Assembly: GCA_030015575.1 (NCBI GenBank)
Contig: CM057340.1
Span: forward strand, 755,229,632-755,293,631
DNA: 64,000 bases
Source: Agapanthus africanus
Taxonomy: Eukaryota; Streptophyta; Magnoliopsida; Asparagales; Amaryllidaceae
Reading direction: 5' to 3'
The notes beneath the pieces are model-generated. The model was not told the origin of the DNA. It made no database searches and saw only the letters and a program-made list of their open reading frames with translations. Both the position numbers and the translations under genes were made by a program. The stretch's first letter is position 1. Each line of letters begins with the position of its first letter. This document shows, piece by piece, positions 1 to 10,163 of the stretch.

Positions 1-672
1 TTAAACTAAATATGGACCACCATGTCCCTAAACTGGAATATGGACCGCAATTTCCTTAAACTACCAATGGACCGCAATGTCCCTAAACTACCAATGGACC
101 ACTATGTCCCTAAATTAGAACAATAGAGCCCAAATGCTCTTTTCTCAGATCTAAACGATCCCGTTAAGTTGATCTTAGTCTCAAACCAGACTAACGTATC
201 CTTAACAAACGTTTAAGTTGATCTTAGCTCAAACATGGCTAACGTATCCTTAAACCAAAACCCCAAACCCAAATCTAAGAAGATACGGATTTGGACTAAT
301 TCACGTCCTACGGGCGACGACATAAATTAGTCTCCGTATACAATCCATGGACAACCACAAATAAAACAAACACCCACGACACGAAGTAAAATTCTGGAGA
401 AGGAGAAAGTTGTTACCGCGATGCGGTAGCGTAATTAACTGCAGGGGCTTGCGCCTGCAGGGAAGAGCGTCCCCACAATCAAAAACCCCTCGAACGAGGG
501 GGAATCTGACGAAGTCTGCTACATCGGACGCATCCGTTTAAACCTTCGATACACGGTTCCATAAATCAACTAGGCATCTTCGAAGAGGTGGACGGATAGC
601 TCCAAATAGCATCTGCCCCGAATCTCAGGCAAGACGTCCTCGCGTCCCGGCCGCGTCTTTCGGAGGGGAACA
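1..672 (+). repeat. Partial 5' LTR of left Tat copy
   Basis: This is the 3' part of a long terminal repeat; its start lies outside the window. It matches, in reverse complement, the left part of the LTR at 30152-32515, including a block with the words CTGCAGGGGCTTGCGCCTGC near 440-460. It ends in GGGGAACA, and a primer-binding site begins six bases later, which fixes the LTR end. It would supply the R/U5 end of the transcript. The first 110 bases are a short tandem repeat. The copy is too partial to judge promoter function. Confidence 0.85.
3..112 (+). repeat. Tandem ~28-bp LTR subrepeat
   Basis: About four imperfect units follow the pattern AAACTACCAATGGACC then GCAATGTCCCT. Related units in reverse orientation occur in the right Tat LTR around 30700-30860 and just beyond the integrase stop around 10000-10075. 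It is part of the LTR and not coding. Confidence 0.8.
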
Positions 673-677
673 GATTC

Positions 678-695
678 TGGCACGCCCGGTGGGAC
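678..695 (+). promoter_or_regulatory. Primer-binding site of left Tat copy
   Basis: TGGCACGCCCGGTGGGAC begins with TGG, as expected for pairing with a tRNA 3' CCA end. It lies five bases after the LTR terminus GGGGAACA. The equivalent site of the right copy is at 30129-30146. I could not assign the primer tRNA from sequence alone. Confidence 0.75.
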
Positions 696-829
696 CTTTT
701 CCTCTTTCCACTCCACACTTCGTGTGGCGTGTTCGCGAACGAATCGCGGTTTGTTAATGGTTGCCTCTGAATTTCAAGTTTACTAAGATTTGGTCTCTTG
801 CTTGGCGCAGAAAAAGAAATCAAGCATCG

Positions 830-3800
830 ATGGCCTCTACCTGTTCGAAGTGCTCCAACTGCAGCTGCAGCTCGCGTCCGGCCTCAACTGGGGACATAAC
901 CTACGGGCCCCAAGCGGCCTCTTTGTTCACCATTCCCGTGGAGCAGATTACTCAAGCCACCACGGGGTTGTTTTTCGGAACTATGCTTCCACCAACAAGC
1001 TTCAACACCCCGGTGCCCGTATAAGAAGCTCCTAAGAAGTCGGTCTTCGATCGACTTTCAGTTACTGCGGCCCGTCTCAACGGGTCGCCCAACACCAGTG
1101 CCTCGATCTTCTCCAAACTGGGCCAAAACTCCTGCGGGCCCACAATGAAGCTTGCAGTCCCGGAAAAGGCTATTCCAAAAAGAGTAGCCAAACCTGCTCT
1201 TGAAGTCGTCAACGCGGCTTCTCCTGCTAAGAGATCGGTCTTTACAAGATTGACCGTCCCAATTCCCACTCCTGCTCTTGCTGCTCAAAAGACATCAGTC
1301 TTCAATAGGCTGACGCCGGCAACAGCCCCACACCTGAACAGGGGGCAAGAAGAAGTTGTTTCTGTCTCTTAACCAATGCCGACAACTCGACGCGTCCGAC
1401 GACGCCACTGGCGCCGGGTAAGGAAGACTGGGGGCAACTCCCCTTCTGGGATAACTCCACCAGCTCCAACGGCGGAAGTCAATGCTGCTGTTCCAACTGG
1501 GAACAGCTTTGAGCTACTGAATAGGGTACGCAGAAACTCACCAACTGTGGTGCTCAGAAGATCTCCTCCACCAGTAGAGACTGCCGTGGAAACAGAAAAG
1601 CCGGAGCAGCCTCCTCAATCGCTGTCCTCCAGGATTTACAAGACATGGCGATGAATCCGAGAATCTGTCATTGATCCTAATTTCTCTCGCCAACAGAAGA
1701 AGTCGAAAGGACGGCAAGAAGAAAATCCCCCGGTCTAGCAACGAAAGGTGACGACCGCTTGGGTGCCCAAAGCAACGGCCCCCTCAACTTCTACGGCCCA
1801 TAAAAGAAGAAGGCCGGAGAAAGTGCCAACGCCGGCGACGAATATCAAAGGTGGTGAACCCAAACGCCCTAAGTCAGGGGGCATTGTAGTTCATACCGTC
1901 TACGTGGCGTCTGGTAAGGAGGACAATCGCATATCTACGGGTCATCGACCGCTTACGCGATCAGTGACCAAAGTGCAGGAGCAGCAGCAGAAGCTCTAAG
2001 AGATGATGAACGCTATGGCCGTACTTACTGGGCCAAAAGAAAACCCTGAAACGTCCACGGATGAACGCCAGGAGGAAGAAACCGACACCGAATTCCTTCG
2101 TCAAATATTGGAAAAGAAGGACAAAGAGGCTGCTGAACAAGCAGCCAACATAAAGCGTATGGGCCTCCTGTTCCAAGACATGGTGAGGATGATGATCCAA
2201 CAAGATCCTCCGGCCGAAGATCCCCCGATCGTCCTTGAAGACGATAGGGGAGAAATGTCGAATCCTCCACCAGTTCTATCAACAGCTAAGGAGGATACAA
2301 TCTCCAAAGCTGATTTGGACGAGTACATAGCCCAGCAAATACGGGTTCATCATGCGACTGAAGCAGCCGTCCAGGTCGTAAAAACAGGGCGGCCATATCC
2401 AAGTTGGTACGATCAAATCAAGTACCCGCCCGGTTACACAATTCCCAAATTCCATGTCTACAAGGGGACGGGCAATCCTCACCAGCATGTTACCCAGTTC
2501 AGGGCACTCTGCGGCAACACCGGCGGTGACGACAAGCTGTTGTTTCGCCAGTTTGTTGGAAGCTTATCAGATACAGCATTTGAGTGGTACTCTGAGCTCC
2601 CGAACGACTCTATCAAGACCTTCGCGGAGATGGAGCTGTTGTTTACTCAGCGTTTTGCAAGCGCCAGTGAACGCACCCCGATGACGGCACTGATTAATGC
2701 CAGGGTAAAGCCAGGCGAGACATGGGTTCAATATGCTATACGGTGGCGGAACTTATGGTCGAAGTGCGAGCAGCGCATTGAAGAAGCTCCCGCAGTGGGT
2801 ATGTTTGTGGGAACTCTTGATCCACAAGCAACCATCTCACAATTTATGATGTTTTTCAAGACGACTACCTTCCAGGCCTTGATTGACAAGCTAGCGCAAA
2901 TGGATCAGACGGGCCATAAACCCCCTCTTCTAAAGCCGGACTCCCGAAATGACAAGGGGAAGGGAAAAGCGATCGTTGTCGCTAATGCTCAACAACAACC
3001 AAGCAACTCGAAGCCGGTCGTTTGTCAAAATAATATGCGCCCGTACGTAGCCCTTGAGGAGAGGCTAGGACGTTCTTACTCTTTTCCCCGAGATAAAACG
3101 AGGAGGTTATTCAAGCTGGCGTTGCGCAACCGACTCATAAATCTGCCGGATCCAAAACGTCCGTCGCAACCAAATGATGTTAATGAGCCCAACTACTGTC
3201 CTTATCATCGAGTACTAGGTCATCCGATCGAAGATTGTTATGTCTTCAAAAATTGGCTTGAAGACCAGTACCGACAGGGCAAGTTCGCGTTATCTGACAA
3301 ATGGAAGGTGAATCCCCCGCAGCCCCACACCTCTAAGGGGATGAGTACGCCGGGGGCAACATGCTCTGTCATTGAAGAAGCTCCTTGGGAGGTTGTATTA
3401 TCAGCTAAGACAAAGAAAATGCTGAACGACCTTCAGGCATGCCCAGCGATCAAGTAGGAGAATCCGTTGGAACCGCAGGTCTTTTAAGGGATGTTGAAGC
3501 CACGTCCAACTCCAAGGACCGATGGTGGCGGCTCAAGCACTCGCAACCAGCCATCGAAATCTTCAAAGAAGAAGAAAAAGAAATCAAAGAAGCCCGTGAA
3601 GCCTGGCGACAAGCGCACGGACTTGCAAAAACAAACGCGCTGGAGGAATACAACCAGAAGGCACGGACTCCCATTACATTCCAAGAGTTCCTCAATCACG
3701 TCTTTCAAGAGGAAGATGAGAGAGAAAGTTCATCTGATGAATCTGAAGAATACGTGGCGAGCTGTTATGTGATTTCCCATTTGTTCATAGACGATGAGGA

Positions 3801-4828
3801 GACTCCTTGTACTGAAACGCTGGGGGCAGATCCTGAACCAAAAATTCTGGGGCCATCGGATGAAGTAATTGACGCATTCCTCAATGAAGCTTTTTTAAAA
3901 AGTAAAGCTGATCGGGAACGCGAGGTGGTCATATTTGAAAGGGCCAAGCGCCAGCGACTTGATGAAAGGGCTGAGACGCTCCCGCTGGAGCAAAATACAT
4001 CCACTACCGACAAAAGCAAATTCAAGATGAGGAAAAGGTTTGCTAAAGCCATATCAATGGGCATGAAGCTACCATCCTCTGAAGGAAACATTAATGATGA
4101 AATGGAAATGCACCCCTCCTATTACTTATATATCAGAAGGTGTCGCACCCCACTCAAGAGTGCAAAGCTTTCGATAGATGGTGGCAAGGATATGTTGCTC
4201 ATCGACAACATTTTAAGCGGAAGAAACGTAAAACTAGTCGGGAGCGAAAAAATATGACCGAAGGGTTTAACAGAATTACCAGTGATTGTCGCATGGTTAG
4301 TGCCGGGGGATCACAAGTGCTTACATTCGGGACCGATTCCAATGAGGAGCTGGCTCTTAGCCCTCTCTTTAAAGAGTCCGCTTCGGGAAAAGAAGAAAAG
4401 CCAAAGGTCTGCGAAAATATCCGGCTACATAATCGGACGCTGCCCGAAAAGAATCTCGGACCCTCAAATAAAAAAGATAAGGGAAAAGAGAAGGTCCCTG
4501 AAGATATCGTCTTAGATGACCAAGTTGTGGAGGAGCTAAGTGTCAAGAACCCTCCGAAGAGAAATAAGGTGGATTACAACGTCTTAGCACACTTGAGGAA
4601 GCTACCCTCACAGCTCAGTATTCTTGACGCCCTTTTGTTATCAAAGGAGGCGAGAGATTCGTTAATCAAGGCACTACAGGATCCGGAGCAATTCCAAGCT
4701 TTCCTGGCCGAGGAAAAGATGAAAGATGGATTGGAGGAAGTGCATATGGCCGATGTCGCTTTCGGTGATGAAGACCTTCTCCTTGGGACGTGCGAACACA
4801 ATCGCCCCCTTTATGTTTCAGGATACTG
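830..4828 (+). pseudogene. gag: Tat gag and start of protease region, decayed
   Basis: The product was a Tat-lineage Gag capsid polyprotein running into the protease spacer. The start at 830 matches the start of the paralogous gag on the - strand (30002): both begin with a Cys-rich stretch of CxxC pairs, followed by a segment with PVEQITQATTGLFFGT. The longest open part (2003-3457) holds the retrotransposon Gag core (SLSDTAFEWYSELPNDS, RVKPGETWVQYAIRWRN) and a zinc-knuckle-like CPYHRVLGHPIEDC. Later open parts, 3439-4257 and 4140-4859, carry the second CxxH-type knuckle region and the DEDLLLGTCEHNRPL stretch that precedes protease in the other copy. Stops at 1022, near 1370 and at 3455, plus frameshifts, break it. 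Similarity to the other copy stops at 4828, before the protease active site. It is a non-functional relic. Confidence 0.85.
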
Positions 4829-6564
4829 GCTGAACCCGAGCCGACGGTGGGCGACGTAGCCGGGGTTGCCGGGCCCGAGCTAGTGGCTGACGAAACGGTC
4901 ATGTCCACTATGCCTGAGAAGGTGGCCGATGCCGAGCCCGAGGTAGCGGTGGATGAGACAGCTGCTACAGCCGAGTCTGGGGCAGCAGCGGATGGAGCAC
5001 CTGAGATCGATGACCCCGTGGCAACGGTGGACGAGACGGCCGCGACTGCTGAGCCTGAGGGAGTAGCGGGGGAAACGGGCATGATTCCTGAGGACGAGCC
5101 GGCCGCTCTTTCTCAAGAGTCTGGCAATGCTCCGATCATTGCTCTCCCTGCCTACGGTCCTCCGCCGTCTCCTGGCCTCGCGAGCACGACGACGGCTCCC
5201 GTAGAGTCTGGTGATGAGGCCACGGGAGGTGGACTCATGTCGATGGAAGAGGGAGACGCCTCCGTTTCGGCTGGCGGTTCATCAGGTAAATTTCGGGTTA
5301 CCGTCCTTTTTTTTATCTTGCAATCCTTCCTGACAGGTTTATCTTTGTTTTTTTAACACAGGTGCGGCCAGTGCTGATACTCCACTGCTCGAGGGAGCAC
5401 CGTCAGCTACTGCCTTAGCGGTGGCCACCTCTCAGCCTTCTCTCATACCATCGTAGATGCTGGAAGGTATGGATTCGCGACCCATCTGTTTCATCTTTCG
5501 GTTGCATAATTTGTGTACCAATGTCGTACTATTGCGTCTTTCTAGGAGTGCTTTTTGATCACCTCTATCAGGTGCTGCGCCCACACTTCTCCTTCCCGTT
5601 GGAGCTCGCTTCCTCCAGTGGCGCTGGTGAGTATAATTTACAATTAATACTCTTTCTCTTTCCAACAATGGACTTGTTTTTGATTTTTCCTTTCCCTAAT
5701 TGCAGTGCTACAAATCGAAGGAGGAGATGCAAGATCGGTCGCGCCACCGGCCCTTCCGGCTTTGCCGTCTGCTGCAGCTGGTATAGTAAATTCCCTCATT
5801 GATGACTTTCCTATATTTCTTGAACCGTCATATAATTGCGTTTTGTCTTTTCAGCTGTCGTTCCGGTTCCGGCCCTCTTTGAGCCTCGCATCATGATGCC
5901 GGCAGGCCCCTTCTTGAGACATCCATCTTCAAAGGGTGCCGCGATGAGCGTGGGCATGCTGAGCGGATATATCGAAGAACTTGACGCAGACGCTCCCCCA
6001 TCTGCCGCAGATTTCGCTGCGGAGGTTAACCTGATGTTGGCGGTGCTTGTAAATTTTCATAATGAAGGCGTCGTCGAGTTTTGGATTAATCACTGCAGGG
6101 AGATCGAGGCCCGCCTGCATTAGCTGGAGTCGATGCGTCCTGCCCTTGAGATCTTGCCCGCGAGCACTCAACGGGCGGCATGGATCGAGCAGAGCGCTCC
6201 TTATTTCCGCCATCTCGAACAAGAAGTTGCTTCAAGGCATAAGGAGTGCGGCGAGACTTCGAGCAAATCTTCCTGACTGCATGCTCAGGTGGAGGCAAAC
6301 TCCGCACAGCTGAAGGTTATCTTTGAAGGCCTTCTGCGATGCCTCTCCGAAGGGTTAACACTGAGGCAGCAGCTTGACGTCGTCGAGCGGGATGCACCTA
6401 ATCAAGAGGCAGACTAGCAGGCACCTGAGGAGCAACTTTCATCCTACATGCAGCAGCGGGCCCAGGTGGAAGCGGAAGTGGCCGCGGCAGCCACTCAGGA
6501 GGAGGCGCTGAAGGAAGTGCGAGAGCAGCTTGCGGATTTGTTAAAGACACTTCCTTCTCAGTAG
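4829..6564 (+). pseudogene. Tat accessory gene, antisense to pol, with four introns; truncated
   Basis: This spliced gene-like unit is read opposite to the adjacent Tat pol genes. Inferred introns are 5286-5361, 5467-5571, 5627-5705 and 5781-5854. Each begins GT, ends AG and interrupts a codon after its first base. The first part is acidic and Ala/Val/Glu/Thr-rich with repeated DETAATAE-like words. The last exon encodes a helical segment (MPAGPFLRHPS, MLSGYIEELDAD, NLMLAVLVNFHNEGVVEFW) and then a Gln/Glu/Ala-rich probable coiled coil ending at 6562-6564. The 5' end is cut at the 4828/4829 junction. Stops at about 5454, 6121, 6274 and 6415 and a one-base shift in the exon 5572-5626 break it. 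Additional spliced ORFs, some antisense, are known between pol and the 3' LTR of Tat elements. The C-terminal style resembles retroelement proteins of the plant-mobile-domain group, but I cannot confirm a domain. The function is unknown. Confidence 0.65.
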
Positions 6565-6591
6565 CTACTTTTTGTATCATTTGTACTTGTA

Positions 6592-6597
6592 AATAAA
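6592..6597 (+). terminator. Poly(A) signal of antisense accessory gene
   Basis: AATAAA lies about 30 bases after the final stop codon, in a T-rich context (TTTGTATCATTTGTACTTG upstream). A second AATAAA-like word occurs near 6651. It is a plausible 3' end for the + strand transcript and would place its terminus before the hairpin repeats. Confidence 0.45.
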
Positions 6598-6791
6598 AAT
6601 GTATTTTTTTATTCTTTAACACAATGTATCTTGTACTCAATCAAGTTTATGAATAAAAGATATACATTCTTTGTAATGTCTTATGTCATTTCTCCGCCTT
6701 TTCCTTTCTTTTATTATCAGCATGCTACCTTAGTAAACATAGTTGACAGATGCTAGCGTGAGCATCTTGTCCTGGCTACTTCAAGAGGTAA

Positions 6792-7015
6792 TGATGGCTT
6801 AGGACGCAGGTTCAGATCTGCTGCCTAAGACTTTTCAACTTTATGATCCGTGAGGGTCTCACAAAGACTTTTCTCCCTACGGATCGAGAGGATCTCGTAG
6901 GTGTATTTTCTCCTTAGGAATCGTGAGGATTCCTAAGTGTGTTTTCTCTTATAAGTCGTAAGGATCTTATAAGAGAATTTTCCCTCTTACGAGTCGAGAG
7001 GACTCGTAAGCGGTT
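6792..7015. repeat. Hairpin repeat block 1
   Basis: Five successive short inverted repeats share a 5-base loop of the type GTGAG, GAGAG or GTAAG while the arms differ. Examples: arm CTTAGGAATC, loop GTGAG, arm GATTCCTAAG (about 6913-6937), and arm CTTACGAGTC, loop GAGAG, arm GACTCGTAAG (about 6986-7010). The units are spaced about 45 bases apart. The block resembles blocks 2 and 3, and all three open with a GGCTTAG/GCTTAAG leader. Confidence 0.8.
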
Positions 7016-7158
7016 GTTTCCCTCCTTGTCGAGATTCGACTTCAGAGAGTGAGACCCGTGGATAGTATGCAAAAGACCATTTTTATACCGACTTGCAGGG
7101 TCCCAGTGCTTAGGAAACAAGTTTTTTTTTAATCCCTGCTGCCTAAGGCTTTATCTTG

Positions 7159-8190
7159 CAAGTCGAGACGAATCGGGAAGTCCTCGTCAAGGACACTAAT
7201 TTCCCTGAGTCGGGGTATTTTGCCGAGGACACTGGTTTCCTCGAAGTTGAAATGAATCGAAGTATTTTTGCAAAGACGCTAGTTTCTCTGCGGGTCGACG
7301 CGAATCAAGAAGCTCTCATCAAGGACGCTAGTTTCCCTGAGTCGAAGTATTTTGCAGAGGACACTGGTTTCCTCGGAGTTGAAGCGAATCGGGTTATTCT
7401 TGCAAAAACATTGGTTTCTCTGCGGGTCGACACGAATCAAGAAGCTCTCATCAAGGACACCGGTTTCCCTGAATCGAGAAGGTTGCCAAGGACACTGATT
7501 TCCCTGGGGTTGAAACGAATTGAGGTGTTCCTGCAAATACGCTAGTTTCGCTGCGGGTCGACGTGAATCAAGAAGCTCTCATCAAGGACGCTGATTTCCC
7601 TAAGTTGAGGAGGTTGCCAAAGACACTGATTTCCCTGGGGTTGAAACGAATCGAGGTGTTCCTGCAAAGACGCTATTTTCTCTGTGGGTCGACGCGAATC
7701 AAGAAGCTCTTATCAAGGACGCTAGTTTCCCTGAGTCGAAGTATTTTGCCGAGGACACTGGTTTCCTCAGAGTTGAAACGAATCGGGGTATTCCTGCAAA
7801 GACACCGGTTTCTCTGCGGGCCGACGCGAATTAAGAAGCTCTCATCAAGGATACCGGTTTCCCTGAGTCGAAGTATTTTGCCGAGGACACTGGTTTCCTC
7901 GGAGTTGAAACGAATCGGGGTATTCCTGCAAAGATACTGGTTTCTCTGCGGGCCGACGCGAATCAAGAAGATCTCATCAAGGACACTGGTTTCCCTGAGT
8001 CGGAGTATTTTGCCGAGGACACTGGTTTCCTCAAGGTTGAAACGAATCGGAGTATTCCTGCAAAGACACTGGTTTCTCTGCGGGCCGACGCGAATCAAGA
8101 AGCTCTCATCAAGGACACTGATTTCCCTGAGTTGAGGAGGTTGCTAAGGACACTGATTTCCCTGGAGCTGAGATGAATCGATGGTGGTCT
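7159..8190. repeat. 132-bp tandem array, about 8 units
   Basis: The word AATCAAGAAG or a close variant recurs at 7303, 7435, 7566, 7697, 7829, 7961 and 8093, giving periods of 131-132 bases. An earlier divergent unit starts near 7171. Each unit contains CAAGGACACTGATTTCCCTG-like and GAGGACACTGGTTTCCTC-like halves, so the unit itself looks like an old internal duplication. 132 bases is 44 codons, so long open frames arise on both strands by periodicity. Confidence 0.9.
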
Positions 8191-8603
8191 TTCAGGTTTT
8201 ATATAAGTTATCGTCAAGACCCTGAAGCTAGGAATTTGGCCTTCGCTTCGCTTGCTGTGGTGTGTCCGAATCCTGTTAGAGGAGGGACGCTGTAGTGACA
8301 TTTCGTCTGTTGTGTAGAGACGAACACCGAAGTGGTGATCACTCCACGCTGGGGTGAGATGATCTCCGATTGTCTTTCAGGCTTTATATGAGTTGCCGTC
8401 AAGACTTGGCTCCATTATCCGATGGAGCACGGGGAGGGAAGATATGTTTCCTTCTTTGTTTCTGCCCCTGGATTGTATACAGGGATTGCTATGATATCGC
8501 CTCTAGGGCAAAAGTTTCATTCATCATTTTTTTTATATTATTATTATTATTTTATTTCCGCGATGCTCTATCATTTCAGCTTTTATATCGCGAAGGTCGT
8601 GAT

Positions 8604-8860
8604 TGCCCAATCATTTCGGCTATTTTTCGCGGTGCCCAATCATTTCGGCTATTTATTTTATTTTCACTCGCTGCTTTTTATTGCGAGTTGCCCAATCATT
8701 TCGGCTATTTTTCACGGTGCCCAATCATTTCGGCTATTTATTTTATTTTCACTCGCTGCTTTTTATTGCGAGTTGCCCAATCATTTCGGCTATTTTGCAT
8801 GCATATATTTTTACTTGCTGCTTTTTATTGCAAGTTGCCCCATCATTTCGGCTATTTTGT
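8604..8860. repeat. Higher-order tandem repeat, 85-bp period
   Basis: TGCCCAATCATTTCGGCTAT occurs at 8604, 8633, 8689, 8718 and 8774, with a variant at 8836. The spacings alternate 29 and 56, so the true unit is about 85 bases and contains two copies of the core word. It is flanked by ACTCGCTGCTTTTTATTGCG. Confidence 0.9.
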
Positions 8861-8898
8861 ATGCACGTATGGCTCGCTGATTTTTTTTATCGCGAGTG

Positions 8899-9063
8899 TG
8901 GAACTTGGAATCTGGTGCCAATCTCAGCATCAGTATCGCTACAACTGGAATATTGCCAGGAGCGAATCATCATTTGCCATGAAAGGACTTGGAATTTGAT
9001 ACCGATTTAGGTATCAGCATCGCTACAACTGGGATATTGCCCGGAGCGAATCATCATTTGCCT
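8899..9063. repeat. Two-copy 84-bp direct repeat
   Basis: ATCGCTACAACTGG recurs at 8935 and 9019, each followed by an ATTGCC word and then GGAGCGAATCATCATTTGCC. It lies between the 85-bp array and hairpin block 2. Confidence 0.8.
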
Positions 9064-9080
9064 CTATCGATGTTGAACAA

Positions 9081-9310
9081 AGATGGCTTAGTAAACAAGG
9101 TTAGGATTCTGTCGACTAAGGCTTTTGACTTCATGAGCCGTAAGGGTCTCACAAAGGTATTTCTCCCTGCGAATCGTGAGGATCTCGTAGGTGTGTTTTC
9201 TCCTTAGGAATCGTGAGGATTCCTAAGTGTATATTCCCCTGTAAGTCGTAAGGATCTTACTAAAGGGTGTTCTCCTTATAAGTCAAAAGGACTTACAAGG
9301 GTCGTTCACC
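9081..9310. repeat. Hairpin repeat block 2
   Basis: This is a second copy of the roughly 220-bp hairpin unit seen at 6792-7015, starting GATGGCTTAG. It keeps arm CTTAGGAATC, loop GTGAG, arm GATTCCTAAG exactly, while the neighbouring stems differ from block 1 (for example arm CTTATAAGTC with arm GGACTTACAAG). Confidence 0.8.
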
Positions 9311-9429
9311 ACATGGACATATCCCTAGCCACAGGTGGGACTTGGTTAGGAAAAATGTTTATTTGCGCCCGTGGATTGTATACAAGGGTCAGTATAAGCC
9401 GCTTGTAGGGCAATATCGAAGGTTGTAGG

Positions 9430-9660
9430 AGTTGCTTAAGAACAGGTTAAGGTTTCTGTAACTTAAGACTTTCAAATCTTATGAGCCGTGAGGGTCCCAT
9501 AAGAGAGTTCTCCTTACGAGTCGTGAGGATCTTGCAAGTGTATTTTCTCCTTAGGAATCATGGGGATCCCTAAGTGTGTTTCTTCCTTGTGAGTCGTAAG
9601 GATCTCACGTGGGTGGTTTCTTCTTACAAGGCCGAGAGGACCCTGTAAGTGTCCTTTAAC
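9430..9660. repeat. Hairpin repeat block 3
   Basis: This is the third, more diverged copy of the hairpin unit. The stems include arm CTTACAAGG with arm CCCTGTAAG around a GAGAG-containing loop (about 9624-9650), and arm CTTGTGAGTC with arm GATCTCACG. The arms change together relative to blocks 1 and 2. Confidence 0.75.
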
Positions 9661-9666
9661 AAGGTT

Positions 9667-9955
9667 GCGCCCTTTCGGGTTTTCACTAACTCTCGTCGGT
9701 AGCCCTGCTGTTTTTACTCACGGAGCCCTTTTGGGTTTTCATCCGTGCCCATTTTGCTTATGGACATACCATTTTTTTTATTCTTTTTATTCTTTTTTCT
9801 AACGAGGTCGCGCCCTTTCGGGTTTTCACGAACACTCACCGGTAGCCCTGCTGTTTTTACTCATGGAGCCCCTTCGGGTTTTCATCCGTGCCCATTTCGC
9901 TTATGGACATACCGTCTTTATTATCTTTTTTATTATTATTATTATTATTATTTAT
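9667..9955. repeat. Two-copy 143-bp direct repeat
   Basis: GCGCCCTTTCGGGTTTTCAC begins at 9667 and again at 9810. Both copies continue through a GGTAGCCCTGCTGTTTTTAC word and end near CTTATGGACATACC, followed by A/T-rich tracts. CCCTTTCGGG and similar words inside are themselves short palindromes. Confidence 0.85.
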
Positions 9956-10163
9956 TCCTTTTTTTATCTCGTCAGCCTGAGGATGCTGCGGTAGTAGTTT
10001 AAAGACGTTTTGGTCGTCAGCTAGTTTTAGGACGTAGTGGTCTATCGTTAGTTTAAGGACGTTTCGGTCCGTTGGCCAGCTACTACTTATAGAGTTTTGG
10101 GCTTGGGAAGATAGCGAGCGGACATAGTCGTCGTCATCCATCATTGACCTAGGCCGTAACTCA

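Larger units (their letters stand above)
6565..10163 (-). other. Hypervariable 3' non-coding region of Tat element
   Basis: About 3.6 kb between the integrase stop and the antisense gene consists almost wholly of local repeats: three hairpin blocks, a 132-bp tandem array, an 85-bp higher-order array and two duplications, each listed separately. No conserved protein is visible. Tat-lineage elements such as Ogre are known for long, fast-changing 3' regions rich in tandem repeats that can seed satellites, and this region fits that description. The gaps between arrays (about 6600-6790, 8190-8600, 9310-9430 and 9960-10160) hold low-complexity or unique sequence. Confidence 0.7.

Noticed and set aside
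4829..6564. A host gene captured by the left + Tat copy
   Set aside because: Similarity to the right copy ends exactly at the junction inside the protease region, and antisense spliced ORFs after pol are known for Tat, so it fits better as the right copy's accessory gene.
7563..8135. 190-codon open frame over the 132-bp array, and the 141-codon frame opposite it
   Set aside because: The period is divisible by three, so any stop-free unit gives long frames on both strands; no sign of a protein.
8370..8999. Open frames of 209, 152 and 135 codons with repeated SFRLF/PNHFGY words
   Set aside because: Translation of the 85-bp higher-order repeat in three frames; not a transmembrane protein gene.
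6792..9660. CRISPR array
   Set aside because: The repeats are hairpins of varied sequence within a plant retrotransposon; there are no constant repeats with unique spacers of uniform length.
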